This document shows, in pieces, positions 43,605-53,134 of a stretch of DNA of 64,000 nucleotides; position 1 is the stretch's first letter; each line of letters starts with the position of its first letter. Source of the DNA: Burkholderiales bacterium 67-32 (GTDB lineage Bacteria; Pseudomonadota; Gammaproteobacteria; Burkholderiales; Burkholderiaceae_B). The notes under the pieces are model-generated. The model saw nothing but the letters and a program-made list of their open reading frames with translations. It was not told the origin of the DNA and made no database searches. Made by a program: the position numbers and the translations under genes. Where the stretch lies: positions 1-64,000 of the forward strand of contig MKUP01000004.1 of the NCBI GenBank assembly GCA_001898625.1. The letters run 5' to 3'.

Positions 43605-44576
43605 TCAGGCCGCCGCGTTCTCCAACGGATCGCCGTCGCGCAGCCGGGCCACGTCGCGCAGGGGCGGCGAGCCGAACAGGCGGCTGTATTCGCGGCTGAA
43701 CTGCGACGCGCTTTCGTAGCCGACCCGGCGCGCCGCGCTGCCGGCGTCCAGCAGCTCGGACAGCATCAGCGTGCGCGCCTCGCGCAGCCGCAGCTGCTTC
43801 TGGAACTGCAGCGGGCTCATGGCCGTGACGGCCTTGAAATGGTGGTGCAGCGAGGACGGGCTCATGTTGACCGCCTGCGCGAGCGCCTCGATGCGCAGCG
43901 GTTCGGTGTAGTTTTCCTTGATCCAGGCGATGGCGCGGGCGATCTGGCTGGAAGCCCCGGCCGACAGGGCTGCCTGGCGCAGCCGCCGCCCCAGTTCGCC
44001 GGTCAGCACCCGGTACAGGATCTCGCGCTCGGCCAGCGGCCCCAGCACCGCCAGGTGTTCGGGCGTGTCCAGCAGGCGTACCAGGCGCAGCATGGGCTCG
44101 ATCAGGGCCAGCGGGGTCGTGCCCACCGCCAGCCCGCGCATGCCCGGCGCCTCGGACGCCGGCGGCAGTCCGTGCTCGCCCACCAGTTCGCCCAGGCGCT
44201 GCGGGTCGATGTCCAGCGCCACGCACAAGTAGGGCTCGGCCCGCGACGCGCAGGTGATGCGGGCCTGCACCGGCAGGTCGAACGAGGACAGCAGGAAGTG
44301 GCGTTCGTCGTACTCGTAGACGGCCTCGCCCAGTTCGACGCGCTTGGCGCCCTGCGCCGCGATCGTGAGCGAGGGCCGGTAGAAGCCGCAATTGGATTCC
44401 GAGGGACCGGAAAAACGCACGAACGACAGCCCCGGGTAGGGACTGGGGTGTGCCCCGTCGGCCGGGGCATGCCGCGCGATACAGCCGGCCAGCTCGCGCC
44501 GCGCGGCGGCCAGCTGACCGGGCTCCTCGTCCGTTGGGACGCTATCGGCGGGAAAGGCCGGCTGGGACATGGTCAT
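43605..44576 (-). CDS. AraC-family transcriptional regulator (AraC N-terminal type)
   Basis: 323 residues. An N-terminal AraC_N sensory domain (LSFVRFSGPSESNCGFYRPS, SSFDLPVQARITCASR) precedes the double helix-turn-helix (about 215-310: EALAQAVNMSPSSLHHHF and AARRVGYESASQFSREYSRLFG). It lies 37 bases after the Mo-hydroxylase large-subunit gene in the same direction and so probably regulates that operon. In-frame ATGs at 44576 and 44570; neither has a good ribosome site. Confidence 0.85.
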   Translation of the reverse strand: MTMSQPAFPADSVPTDEEPGQLAAARRELAGCIARHAPADGAHPSPYPGLSFVRFSGPSESNCGFYRPSLTIAAQGAKRVELGEAVYEYDERHFLLSSFDLPVQARITCASRAEPYLCVALDIDPQRLGELVGEHGLPPASEAPGMRGLAVGTTPLALIEPMLRLVRLLDTPEHLAVLGPLAEREILYRVLTGELGRRLRQAALSAGASSQIARAIAWIKENYTEPLRIEALAQAVNMSPSSLHHHFKAVTAMSPLQFQKQLRLREARTLMLSELLDAGSAARRVGYESASQFSREYSRLFGSPPLRDVARLRDGDPLENAAA

Positions 44577-44613
44577 CGTGGAAAGCGCAGGACAAGCGAC
44601 GATATTGCCATGC

Positions 44614-46857
44614 TCAGACCGCCTTGCGCAAAGGCGTGCGGATCGGCAGGGTCCGCACGCGTTCGCCGGTCGCGGCGAAGATCGCGTTGGCCAGCGCCGG
44701 CGCCAGCGGCGGCACGCCGGGCTCGCCCACGCCGGTGGGATCGTCCTGGGACGGCACGATGTGCACCTCGACACGCGGCATCTCGTTGATGCGCAGCAGC
44801 GGATAGTCGTGGAAGTTGCTCTGCACGACGGCGCCCTTGTCGAGGGTGATGGCGCCATGCAGCGCGGTCGACAGCGCGAAGCCTATGCCGCCCTCCATCT
44901 GCGCCTTGACCACGTCCGGATTGATCGCCAGCCCGCACGCCACGGCGCAGACCACGCGGTCCACCTTCAGTTCGCCCTCGGCATCCACGCTCACTTCGAC
45001 CACCTGCGCGACCACGCTGTTGAAGGACTCGTGCACCGCCACGCCCCGGCCCCGGCGCACGCCGTTCTTGCCCGCCGCCAGCGGACGATCCCATTGCGCC
45101 GCCCGCACCGCCGTGTCCAGCGCGGCCAGGTGGCGCGGATGGCCCTTGAGCAGCTCGCGCCGCAGCGCGACCGGGTCCCGGCGCGCGGCCTGCGCCGCCT
45201 CGTCGACCAGCGTCTCGGCCGTGAACGCCGTATGCGTGTGCCCGACCGATCGGTACCACTGCACGGGCACCCTCACGTCGTCGGGCGTGTGCAGCTCCAC
45301 GCTCAGGTTGGGGATACCGTAGGGCAGATCGGACAGGCCTTCGACCGACGTGGCGTCGATGCCGTTCTTGATCATGAATTCCTCGAACACGGAGCCCTTG
45401 ATCAGCGACTGCCCGACCACCCGTACCTGCCAGGCCTGCAGCCTGCCCCGATCGTCCAGCGCGAGCCGGGCGCGATGCAGGTAGGCGGGCCGGTAGTAGC
45501 CGCCGCGCATGTCGTCCTCGCGCGTCCACACCATCTTGACCGGCACGCCGAACCCCGCCTTGCGCGCGCCCTGCGCGATGGCGACAGCCTCGACCACATA
45601 GTCGGCATGCGGACTGGCGCGGCGGCCGAAGCTGCCGCCGGCATACAACTGGTTGATCGTGACGCGCTCGGACGCGATGCCGAGGTAGTCGGCCACGGCC
45701 TTCTGGTCCATGGTCTGGAACTGCTCGCCGTTCCAGATCTCGCACCGGCCGTCGCCCAGTTGCACGACGCAGTTCAGCGGCTCCATGCTGGCATGGGCCA
45801 GGAACGGGAACTCGTAGTCCGCCTCGATCACCCTGGCGGCCTTGGCGAACGCGGCCTCGACGTTGCCGCGCGCGGCGGCGGGCAGCCCGGGACGCGCGGC
45901 GGCCTGGCGATACCGGGCCAGAAGTTCGTCGCTGCCCTCGGTATAGGCGCGGCTTTCGTCCCATTGCACCTTCAGCGCATCGCGCCCGGTGCGGGCGGCC
46001 CAGGTATTGCGCGCCAGCACCGCGACACCGGCCGAGCGGTGCGCCGACCCCTCGAAGGGAATCGCCGCCACCACGCCCGGGACGGCCAACGCGGCGCTGG
46101 CATCGTAGCCGGCCACGGTCGCGCCGAAGCGCGGCGCATGGGCAGCGATCGCGATCAGCATGCCGGGCAGTTTGACGTCCTGCGTGAAGCGGGCACGGCC
46201 GTGCACCTTGTCGGCCGAATCCGCTCGCCGCAGCGACGGCTTGCCGATCAGGGCGAACTCCTTGGGCGATTTCAACCTGATCTTGGCGGGTACGGGCTGC
46301 GTAGCCGCGGCCTCGGCCAGTTCGCCGAAACCGGCCTGGCGGCCCGAGGCCGCATGGCGGACCACCCCCGCGCGCACGGCGATCGTGGCCGGATCGACCT
46401 TCCAGGCCCGCGCCGCCGCCCCGACCAGCATGGCGCGCGCGGCGGCGCCCGCCTCGCGCATCTGCTTGAAGGAATTGGCCATGGCCGTGCTGCCGCCGGT
46501 GCCCTGTATGCCCATGGCCAGGTTCTTGTAGCGCGCGGTGTCGGCGGGCGCGCCTTCGACCCGCACCTGCGCCCAGTCGGCGTCGAGCTCGTCGGCCACC
46601 AGGGTCGCCAGGCCCGTATAGGCGCCCTGCCCCATTTCCACGTGCTTGGCGTACACCGTCACGCGGCCCTGGGCATCGATGGACAGAAAGGCATTGGGCG
46701 TGAAGGTGTCCGCCTTGCCCGCCTGCGCCGCCGCCAGGGCGCCGGGCAGTTGCCAGCCCAGCACCAGCACGCCCGCACCCTGCACGAAACGGCGGCGGCT
46801 GACATTGACCACGGAGGCTTGCTCGCGGCGGGCTTCATTGTCGAGGTTGAAGATCAC
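44614..46857 (-). CDS. Molybdopterin-binding subunit, xanthine dehydrogenase family (IorB-like)
   Basis: 747 residues. A Tat signal (SRRRFVQGAGVLVLG, about 21-35) sends the enzyme to the periplasm. Mo-cofactor loops include KHVEMGQGAYTGLATLVADE, GTGGSTAM, GGSFGRRASPHADYVVEA and VGEPGVPPLAPALANAIF near the end. IorB-type enzymes oxidise aldehydes or hydroxylate N-heterocycles. GTG at 46857 has GAGGAGGAA six bases upstream. It follows its [2Fe-2S] subunit by 13 bases; no cytochrome subunit is adjacent. Confidence 0.9.
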   Translation of the reverse strand: MIFNLDNEARREQASVVNVSRRRFVQGAGVLVLGWQLPGALAAAQAGKADTFTPNAFLSIDAQGRVTVYAKHVEMGQGAYTGLATLVADELDADWAQVRVEGAPADTARYKNLAMGIQGTGGSTAMANSFKQMREAGAAARAMLVGAAARAWKVDPATIAVRAGVVRHAASGRQAGFGELAEAAATQPVPAKIRLKSPKEFALIGKPSLRRADSADKVHGRARFTQDVKLPGMLIAIAAHAPRFGATVAGYDASAALAVPGVVAAIPFEGSAHRSAGVAVLARNTWAARTGRDALKVQWDESRAYTEGSDELLARYRQAAARPGLPAAARGNVEAAFAKAARVIEADYEFPFLAHASMEPLNCVVQLGDGRCEIWNGEQFQTMDQKAVADYLGIASERVTINQLYAGGSFGRRASPHADYVVEAVAIAQGARKAGFGVPVKMVWTREDDMRGGYYRPAYLHRARLALDDRGRLQAWQVRVVGQSLIKGSVFEEFMIKNGIDATSVEGLSDLPYGIPNLSVELHTPDDVRVPVQWYRSVGHTHTAFTAETLVDEAAQAARRDPVALRRELLKGHPRHLAALDTAVRAAQWDRPLAAGKNGVRRGRGVAVHESFNSVVAQVVEVSVDAEGELKVDRVVCAVACGLAINPDVVKAQMEGGIGFALSTALHGAITLDKGAVVQSNFHDYPLLRINEMPRVEVHIVPSQDDPTGVGEPGVPPLAPALANAIFAATGERVRTLPIRTPLRKAV

Positions 46858-46870
46858 GGCGTCTTCCTCC

Positions 46871-47332
46871 TCAAGCCAGCGCCTGGGCGGCGCGATGGAT
46901 CGCGGCCCGGATGCGGACATAGGTCGCGCAGCGGCAGGCATTGCCGCTCATCGCCTCGTCGATGTCGTCGTCCGTCGGACGCGGATTCGTGCGCAGCAGC
47001 GCGGCGGCCGACATGATCTGGCCCGACTGACAGTACCCGCATTGCACGACATCCAGTTCCTGCCACGCGGCCTGCACCGCCCGGCCCGCGGCGTCATTCC
47101 CCACGCCTTCGATGGTCGTGACGGGCTTGCCTTCGACCGAGGAGACCGGCGTCACGCAGGCACGCACCGGCGCGCCGTCGACATGCACCGTACAGGCGCC
47201 GCACAGCGCCATCCCACATCCGTATTTCGTGCCGGTCAGGTTTGCCAGATCGCGCAGGGCCCATAGCAGCGGCATTTCGCCGGGCGCGTCCAGCGCAGTC
47301 TGTTTGCCATTGATCTCGAGCTGAATCGCCAT
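46871..47332 (-). CDS. [2Fe-2S] subunit of the molybdenum hydroxylase (IorA-like)
   Basis: 153 residues. Plant-type ferredoxin cluster ligands in [18 protein letters not shown], and second-cluster ligands in [10 protein letters not shown] and [15 protein letters not shown]. It passes electrons from the Mo site. It has no signal and would be exported with the Tat-tagged large subunit. ATG at 47332 with GGGGA upstream; a GTG at 47338 is too near that site. Confidence 0.92.
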   Translation of the reverse strand: MAIQLEINGKQTALDAPGEMPLLWALRDLANLTGTKYGCGMALCGACTVHVDGAPVRACVTPVSSVEGKPVTTIEGVGNDAAGRAVQAAWQELDVVQCGYCQSGQIMSAAALLRTNPRPTDDDIDEAMSGNACRCATYVRIRAAIHRAAQALA

Positions 47333-47469
47333 TGCCACGTCCCCTGCGGAAAAGATGCCGGATCCCTATCCGGCCCGTGACAGAGGTTACGGAAGGCGGC
47401 TACCTGGGGACAATACCGATTCCTGCCTGTGTTTTGCCTGATCCTGCAAATGACAATCAGATGCCCGCG

Positions 47470-47874
47470 CTACGCGAGGTTGAGCTGCCACGACACGCCG
47501 AACCGGTCGGCCACCCATCCGAACCGCCGGCTGAACCCGTAGTTGCCCAACGGCATCAGCTCCTGGCCGCCGTCGGCCAGCGCGGCATGGAGCCGGTCGA
47601 TCTCGTCCTCCTGATCGCACTCCACGAACAGCGACACCGACGGCGTGAAATTGAAGGCATGGGGCGCCGAACTGTCGATCGCCATGAAGCGTCGGCCATG
47701 CAGCGTGAACCACGCGGTGCGGACCGTGCCTTCGGGCTGGCTCTCGCCGGGGCCGTAGCGCTCGATGCGGTCGATGGCCGAATCGGGAAACAGCGAGACG
47801 TAGAAGCCGATCGCTTCCTCGGCGCGGCCATGCCGCTCGCCCGAGAACATCAGGAAGGTGGCGATGTCTTTCAT
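47470..47874 (-). CDS. VOC family protein (PhnB/3-demethylubiquinone methyltransferase-like)
   Basis: 134 residues with the PhnB-type vicinal oxygen chelate pattern: FLMFSGERHGRAEEAIGFYVSLF reads as the first beta-alpha unit (residues 6-28), RTAWFTLHGRRFMAIDSS, and FGWVADRFGVSWQL at the end. Function unknown; such genes commonly follow ArsR/AHSA1 pairs, as here. GGAG precedes the ATG. Confidence 0.8.
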   Translation of the reverse strand: MKDIATFLMFSGERHGRAEEAIGFYVSLFPDSAIDRIERYGPGESQPEGTVRTAWFTLHGRRFMAIDSSAPHAFNFTPSVSLFVECDQEDEIDRLHAALADGGQELMPLGNYGFSRRFGWVADRFGVSWQLNLA

Positions 47875-47909
47875 GGTGGTGCTCCTGTCGTATCCGTCCG
47901 GACGCCGCG

Positions 47910-48239
47910 TCACGGCGTCTCGACGAGTTTCCTCAAGCGGCCGATGGCGCGGTCCCACCCGGCCGAGACTGCGTCCAGGAACGCCCTGGCCTCGTCCACA
48001 CGCCGCGGGTCCAAGGCGTACAGCACCTCGCGGCCGTGGCGCTCGCGCACGACCAGGTCCGCCGCTTCCAGTACCTGGAGATGCTTGACGATGGCCTGCC
48101 GCGAGATGTCCCGGCCCTCGGCCAGCGCGGTGGCCGACAAGGCCCCGCCGGCCAGCAGGTGGGCGACCAGGGCCAGCCGGGTCGCGTCGCCCAGCGCAGC
48201 GAACACCCGCGCCAGATCTTGCTCACGCCCCTTCGACAT
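47910..48239 (-). CDS. ArsR-family transcriptional regulator
   Basis: 109 residues. A winged helix spans about 8-80: VFAALGDATRLALVAHLL, GRDISRQAIVKHLQVLEAAD, and the wing VRERHGREVLYALDP. No CxC metal site is present, so it is not an arsenic sensor; it belongs to the class paired with SRPBCC proteins. It overlaps that gene by 17 bases and probably binds the palindrome at 48753-48776. Confidence 0.88.
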   Translation of the reverse strand: MSKGREQDLARVFAALGDATRLALVAHLLAGGALSATALAEGRDISRQAIVKHLQVLEAADLVVRERHGREVLYALDPRRVDEARAFLDAVSAGWDRAIGRLRKLVETP

Positions 48240-48741
48240 GGCGCCGGATGTTGTCGGCCTGGGCGGTCCATCCGCCGTCGTTCATCATGAAGGCGCGTTC
48301 GCGCCGGTGCGCCGGCACGCGCTCGAATCCCGACTCGGTGATGGTCAACCGCGTGCCCTCGGGCACGGCGTCCAGTTGGAACTCGACCAGGGTCGTGGGC
48401 TCCTGCCCGGGATCGCACTCGGCATCGATGCCGAACGGCACCCAGCGAAAGCTGAAAACGCGCGGCGCGTCCATGCGCTCGACCGTGCAGAACACCGCGT
48501 GGGGAAGCGGCTGCCGTATCGCCGCCGGTTGCAGGCCCAGCGAGGCCTGGTAGCGCGCGATCTCGTCCTGGTCGAACCCGCCCTCGAAGCTGCCGGTAAT
48601 CGCGCGGCCGGGGGCGAAGGGCTGGTCCAGCTTGACGCCGAACCACTGCGCGAACTCCTGGATGTCGGTCAGGGCGCGCCACACGCGCTCGACCGGCGCG
48701 CGCAACACGACCTGTTTTTCGATGCGGTCGAGCGATGTCAT
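48223..48741 (-). CDS. SRPBCC (AHSA1-type) protein
   Basis: 172 residues. The fold is seen in KQVVLRAPVERVWRALTD and DIQEFAQWFGVKLDQPF at the N-terminus, with RVFSFRWVPFGIDAE and LVEFQLDAVPEGTRLTITESG centrally and a C-terminal helix. These START-like proteins bind hydrophobic ligands. It is the first gene of a three-gene SRPBCC-ArsR-VOC group. ATG at 48741 with AGGAA upstream. Confidence 0.85.
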   Translation of the reverse strand: MTSLDRIEKQVVLRAPVERVWRALTDIQEFAQWFGVKLDQPFAPGRAITGSFEGGFDQDEIARYQASLGLQPAAIRQPLPHAVFCTVERMDAPRVFSFRWVPFGIDAECDPGQEPTTLVEFQLDAVPEGTRLTITESGFERVPAHRRERAFMMNDGGWTAQADNIRRHVEGA

Positions 48742-48752
48742 GGCGGAATTCC

Positions 48753-48776
48753 TATTGCAACCATTTGGTTGCAATA
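48753..48776. promoter_or_regulatory. 24-base palindrome, ArsR operator
   Basis: TATTGCAACCA, TT, TGGTTGCAATA: eleven-base arms, perfectly complementary. It lies 12 bases upstream of the SRPBCC start, in the promoter of the operon that encodes the ArsR regulator, so autoregulation is likely. Confidence 0.65.
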
Positions 48777-48849
48777 TACAAGGCAGGCCGAACGCGCAAC
48801 GCTTCTGTTGCACACGCTTACCGAAACCCGGCCTCCCGGCCGGGCGAGG

Positions 48850-50391
48850 TCACACCATCAATTCGATCAGAAACGGCGCCTTGCTGCCGAAGCTGCTCTT
48901 CATCAGATCCGCGCAACGCTCCAGCGTGGTGGCCTGCGCGGCCTCGACCCCCATGCCATGGGCAAGCTTGACCCAATCGAGGGACGGATTACCCAGGTCC
49001 AGCATGCTCATCGCGGTCTCGCCCGGGGTCGCGCCAACGCTCGCGTACTCGCCGATGAGGATGTTGTACTTGCGGTTGTTGAGAAGGATGGTGGTGACGG
49101 GCAGCCCTTCACGCGCCTGCGTCCACAGCGATTGCAGCGAGTACATGGCGGAACCGTCCGCCTGCAGGTTGATCACCCTGCGCTGCCTGCCGGCGCCAAG
49201 CGCGGCGCCGGTGGCCACGGGCATTCCATCGCCGATGGCGCCGCCCGCCAGATGCAGCCAGTCATGGGCAGGCGCGGCGTGCGTGAATTTGTAGAAACCC
49301 CGGCCGTAGGAAATGCTCTCGTCGGAGACGATGGCCTGCTCGGGCATCGTGGCCGCGAGCGTGCGGGCCAGGCCTTCGGGCGTGGGCACGCCGGTCCCCG
49401 GGGCCGGACGGGGGCCGGGATCGGGCATGGCCGCTTCCGGTGCTTCGAGCGCCTGCGCCAGCGCTCGAAGCGCCTCGACGGGATCCTGGTCCGGGCGGGA
49501 CAGGACATGGAACCGGGTCTCGGGATGGTACTGAATCGATGGCTTGCCGGGATAGCCGAAGAATCCGACCGGCGGCTCGGCGCCCACCAGGATGATGTGC
49601 CTGAACCGATCGAGCGCCTGAATGGCCTGGTCCATGCCATAGGGCACCCGTTCGAGCGGCATGCGGCCGCGGCCGCGCGCCAGATGCGCGTTCACATAGC
49701 TGGCCATCACCGCCGCCCCGGTCGCACGGACGACCCGCCAGGCAAGATGCTGCGCCTCGCTCAGCACGCCGTGCCCCGCCAGCAGGATCAACACATCGCG
49801 GCGATCGCGCAGCAGGCGCGCCGCCTTCTCGACCGCCTGGCCCTCGATGGCCGGCGGCAACGGCGGAGCCATCGGCGCGCCGACCACTCCCCCCTCCTGC
49901 CAGGACACATCGGCGGGCAGGATCAGCGTCGCGATCTGCCCGGGGAAGGTGCGCGCCGCGCGCACCGCCTCCACCGCGTCCCGTCCGAGATCGGCGGTCC
50001 CGGCGCTGGTGCGCACCCAGGCCGAAACCGTCCGCGCCATCCCGGCCGTATCGGCGGTCAGCGGCGCATCGTAGGGACGATGGTAGGTCGCCTGGTCGCC
50101 CACGATGTTGACGATGCCGCTGCGCGCGCGGCGCGCATTGTGCAGGTTGCCCATGCCGTTGGCCAGGCCGGGGCCGCAGTGCAGCAGCGTGCAGGCGGGC
50201 TTGCGGGCCAGGCGGAAATAGCCATCGGCCATGCCGGTGACGATGTTCTCCTGCAGGCCGAGCACGCACTTCATCCCGGGGCTCTGGTCCAGCGCGGCGA
50301 CGAAATGCATTTCGCTCGTCCCCGGATTGGCGAAGCAGGTATCCACCCCGGCGGCCAACAAAGTCTCCACCAGGCTCTTCGCGCCGTTCAT
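48850..50391 (-). CDS. Thiamine diphosphate-dependent enzyme, acetolactate synthase/benzoylformate decarboxylase type (first copy)
   Basis: 513 residues. The PYR domain has ANPGTSEMHFVAALD and the activating Glu in GLQENIVTGMADGYF; the PP domain has GGAIGDGMPVATGAALG, ADGSAMYSLQSLWTQ and LLNNRKYN for Mg2+-ThDP. Such proteins decarboxylate 2-oxo acids or join them to aldehydes. ATG at 50391 with GGAG upstream. It is divergent in function from the second copy at 51395 and shares a promoter block with the operon at 57666. Confidence 0.82.
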   Translation of the reverse strand: MNGAKSLVETLLAAGVDTCFANPGTSEMHFVAALDQSPGMKCVLGLQENIVTGMADGYFRLARKPACTLLHCGPGLANGMGNLHNARRARSGIVNIVGDQATYHRPYDAPLTADTAGMARTVSAWVRTSAGTADLGRDAVEAVRAARTFPGQIATLILPADVSWQEGGVVGAPMAPPLPPAIEGQAVEKAARLLRDRRDVLILLAGHGVLSEAQHLAWRVVRATGAAVMASYVNAHLARGRGRMPLERVPYGMDQAIQALDRFRHIILVGAEPPVGFFGYPGKPSIQYHPETRFHVLSRPDQDPVEALRALAQALEAPEAAMPDPGPRPAPGTGVPTPEGLARTLAATMPEQAIVSDESISYGRGFYKFTHAAPAHDWLHLAGGAIGDGMPVATGAALGAGRQRRVINLQADGSAMYSLQSLWTQAREGLPVTTILLNNRKYNILIGEYASVGATPGETAMSMLDLGNPSLDWVKLAHGMGVEAAQATTLERCADLMKSSFGSKAPFLIELMV

Positions 50392-50438
50392 CCACAATTC
50401 TCCTTGTCCAGACTCGTTCCAGACGCTCATCGGCCGGC

Positions 50439-50504
50439 CATGTTGGCAGCCGGCGCGCCGGGAGGCGACGGACAATGTGGCGCAAGTGTCTCCTTTGTTG
50501 CTCC
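50439..50504 (-). promoter_or_regulatory. Promoter block A, duplicated at 57693-57758
   Basis: On the minus strand the 43 bases at 50462-50504 match 57716-57758 at 39 positions, and a TGCCAA-A/G-ATGGC element follows at the same spacing in both. GACAAT-N8-AGTGTC (50471-50490) is a near-palindrome of Crp/Fnr type. It lies 48-113 bases upstream of the ThDP gene. Confidence 0.55.
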
Positions 50505-50515
50505 CGCGCGCTTTT

Positions 50516-51220
50516 CTACAGCGATGGCGGCAGGGACGGCTCCCCGGCCATTTTTTCCAGTTTCGCCCAATCCGTGATGGAGATTTTTCCGTAGCGGATT
50601 TCGACGATGCCCTCTTCCGCCATGGCGCGCAGCACCCGGTTGACCACCTGCCGGCGCGTTCCCAGCATCGTGGCGATCTCGACCTGCGACAGGCTGACCT
50701 CCGCGGACTCGTTGCCGCGCCGGGACCGGGCATGGATGGCCTTCAGCAATTGCGCGATCCGGGCATTCGTCGGATGGGTCGCGGCGCTTTCGAAATGATC
50801 GAGCGCGCGCCGGTGCCGCTGGCCGAGCCCGGCGAACAACGTGAACGACAGTTGGCCGTCCTCGCACAGGATTTCACGCAGCAGGGGCGCCGGGATCCTG
50901 ACCAGGATGCTCTTCTGCCGGCATATTGCCGTGTAGAAATAGGGCACCTGGGTCAGGACGGGCCCCAGGCCGTGATAGTCCCCCGGCAGGTGCAACCCCG
51001 CCGTGAAGTTCCTGCCCGACGGCGTTCCCCGGACGAGATGCATGGACCCCGTTGCCAGGATGTACAGGAAGTGGGCGGTTTCCCCCGTCCTGATCAGACA
51101 GGTGTCCGCTTCGACCGTGCACAGGTCGGCTGCCGACACGAGACGGGAAATCGTCTCCGCGGGCCACGTGGAGAAAAGCTCCGACTGAGAGATCACCAGC
51201 CTGACCAACGTATTTTCCAT
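50516..51220 (-). CDS. Crp/Fnr-family transcriptional regulator
   Basis: 234 residues. A cyclic-nucleotide-like sensor domain (about 1-150: CLIRTGETAHFLYILATGSM, HLPGDYHGLGPVL) precedes a Crp-type winged helix (VSLSQVEIATMLGTRRQVVN RVLRAM, about 172-197, broken here for length). The FNR Fe-S cysteine pattern is absent. It lies between two divergent ThDP genes, and GACAAT-type sites occur in three promoters of this region, so it is the likely regulator. Confidence 0.85.
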   Translation of the reverse strand: MENTLVRLVISQSELFSTWPAETISRLVSAADLCTVEADTCLIRTGETAHFLYILATGSMHLVRGTPSGRNFTAGLHLPGDYHGLGPVLTQVPYFYTAICRQKSILVRIPAPLLREILCEDGQLSFTLFAGLGQRHRRALDHFESAATHPTNARIAQLLKAIHARSRRGNESAEVSLSQVEIATMLGTRRQVVNRVLRAMAEEGIVEIRYGKISITDWAKLEKMAGEPSLPPSL

Positions 51221-51282
51221 AACCTCGGATTTCCTCGTACTTGCCTGCGATCACGGAAGCGGCCCGCTCCCGCCGGACACAT

Positions 51283-51345
51283 AGCAACAAACAAGACAAT
51301 CGCCTTGCTTTCCTCGTTGTTGCGAGGTGCGCGGCTACCTACACT
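51283..51345 (+). promoter_or_regulatory. Promoter of the second ThDP operon with copy C of the shared site
   Basis: AGCAACAAACAAGACAATCG (51283-51302) and the following CC match blocks A/B at 19 of 22 positions. Twelve bases on lie -35 TTGTTG (51317-51322), 17 bases, and -10 TACACT (51340-51345). The site is centred near -58, a usual activator position. Confidence 0.5.
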
Positions 51346-51394
51346 TTGCGCCGGCCTGCCCCTGGCCCAGAAGCAATGCTATCAAGGACCCGCA

Positions 51395-53134
51395 ATGAGC
51401 ATGACGGCACCTCCCCTTCCCGCCTCCGGACCGGCCAAGGCGCGCACCGCCGGCGCCGTCCTGGCCGGCCAGCTCGCGCTGCACGGCGTCAGGCACATCT
51501 TCTGCGTCCCCGGAGAAAGCTACCTCGCCGTGCTCGACGCCCTGCTCGACGTGCCCGTGGAAGTCACCGTCTGCCGCCAGGAAGGCGGTGCCGCGATGAT
51601 GGCGGAGGCACAGGGCAAACTGACGGGCACCCCCGGCATCTGCTTCGTGACGCGCGGCCCGGGCGCCACCAACGCCGCGGCCGGCGTCCACGTCGCGAGC
51701 CAGGACTCGACGCCGATGATACTGTTCGTCGGCCAGATCGAGCGCGACACGCGGGGCCGCGAATGCTTCCAGGAACTGGACTACCGGGCCGTCTTCGGCA
51801 CCATGGCCAAGTGGGTGGTCGAGATCGACGACGCCCGGCGCATTCCCGAGTTGGTCTCGCGCGCGTTCCACGTCGCCACCTCCGGCCGCCCCGGTCCCGT
51901 GGTGGTGGCCCTGCCCGAGGACATGCTGGCGGAAACCGTCGACGTACCGGACGCGCTGCCCTACCAGGTCACCGAGACCCATCCGGCGCCGGAGCAGATC
52001 GGGCAACTGCGGACACTGCTCGCGAGCGCGCGCCGCCCCCTGGCCATCCTGGGCGGCAGCCGCTGGTCCGCGGCCGATGTCGGGCGTTTCCAGGAATTCG
52101 CCCAGGCCTTCCAGTTGCCGGTGGTCTGTTCGTTCCGGCGGCAGATGCTGTTTTCGCAGGCCCATCCCTGTTATGCGGGCGAACTCGGCTATGGTGCCAA
52201 CCCACGTCTGCTGGACAGGATCAGGCATGCCGACCTCATCCTGCTTGTGGGAGGCAGGCTGTCCGAAGTCCCGTCACAGGGATATTCGCTGCTGAACGTG
52301 CCGACCCCCGAGCAGACGCTGGTGCACGTGCACGCGGATCCCGACGAACTCGGCCGGGTGTATCGGGCCCATCTGGCCATCAATGCAACGCCACGGGGAT
52401 TCTGCGCCAGCCTGGACGCGCTCCAGGCCGAGCCCCGCCGGGAAGCCCCCGAGTGGACGCGCGAGGCGGCAGCCGATGCGATGCGGTGGCGCGACCTGTC
52501 CGATATCCAGGTTCCCGGAGCGGTCAAGATGCCCGCCGTCATGCGCGCCCTGCAAGCGGAACTACCCCGGGACACCATCGTCTGCAATGGCGCCGGCAAC
52601 TTCTGCACGTGGGCCCAGCGATTCTGGCCGTTCGAGGCCTTCGGCACCCAGTTGGCGCCGACCTCGGGCTCCATGGGCTATGGGTTTCCCGCGGGCGTGG
52701 GCGCCAAGCGGCTGTACCCGCACCGGACCGTATTGGTGCTGGCCGGCGACGGCGACTTCCTGATGACCGGCCAGGAATTCGCGACGGCCGTCCAGTACAA
52801 GCTGCCGCTGATCGTGCTTCTGGTCGACAACGGCATGTACGGAACGATCCGGGCGCATCAGGAGCGCGAGTACCCGGGAAGAGTGTCCGCCACGACGCTT
52901 CAGAATCCGGACTTCGTCGCCTATGCCCGCGCATTCGGCGGGTACGCCGAGCGGCTGGACACGGCCGAGGATTGCGGGCCGGCCCTGCGCCGGGCATTGG
53001 CCTCGGGCCTGCCCAGCCTGTTGCACTGCGTGATCGACCCCGAAGCCATCACCCCTTCCTCCACGTTGACCCAGTTGCGCACCCAGGCCCTGGAACGTCA
53101 GGAGAAGAAAGCGCACGAGGCAGGCCCCGCATGA
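51395..53134 (+). CDS. Thiamine diphosphate-dependent enzyme, acetolactate synthase-like (second copy)
   Basis: 579 residues. PYR domain: [17 protein letters not shown] with the Glu in [15 protein letters not shown]; central domain: [19 protein letters not shown] domain: [35 protein letters not shown] and [10 protein letters not shown]. It is about 66 residues longer than the first copy and closer to IlvB/IlvG-type or oxalyl-CoA-like decarboxylases; no small subunit is nearby. Coupled by ATGA to an aldehyde dehydrogenase, it probably decarboxylates a 2-oxo acid to an aldehyde. Confidence 0.85.
   Translation: MSMTAPPLPASGPAKARTAGAVLAGQLALHGVRHIFCVPGESYLAVLDALLDVPVEVTVCRQEGGAAMMAEAQGKLTGTPGICFVTRGPGATNAAAGVHVASQDSTPMILFVGQIERDTRGRECFQELDYRAVFGTMAKWVVEIDDARRIPELVSRAFHVATSGRPGPVVVALPEDMLAETVDVPDALPYQVTETHPAPEQIGQLRTLLASARRPLAILGGSRWSAADVGRFQEFAQAFQLPVVCSFRRQMLFSQAHPCYAGELGYGANPRLLDRIRHADLILLVGGRLSEVPSQGYSLLNVPTPEQTLVHVHADPDELGRVYRAHLAINATPRGFCASLDALQAEPRREAPEWTREAAADAMRWRDLSDIQVPGAVKMPAVMRALQAELPRDTIVCNGAGNFCTWAQRFWPFEAFGTQLAPTSGSMGYGFPAGVGAKRLYPHRTVLVLAGDGDFLMTGQEFATAVQYKLPLIVLLVDNGMYGTIRAHQEREYPGRVSATTLQNPDFVAYARAFGGYAERLDTAEDCGPALRRALASGLPSLLHCVIDPEAITPSSTLTQLRTQALERQEKKAHEAGPA

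Noticed and set aside
48828-48845. GC-rich hairpin CCCGGCC/GGCCGGG as a terminator
   Set aside because: It lies before the stop-side of the minus-strand ThDP gene with no T-tract and would not end any transcript identified here.
47332-50577. A 1081-codon open frame on the plus strand
   Set aside because: It covers the VOC, ArsR, SRPBCC and ThDP genes on the other strand and has no recognisable domain or ribosome site.
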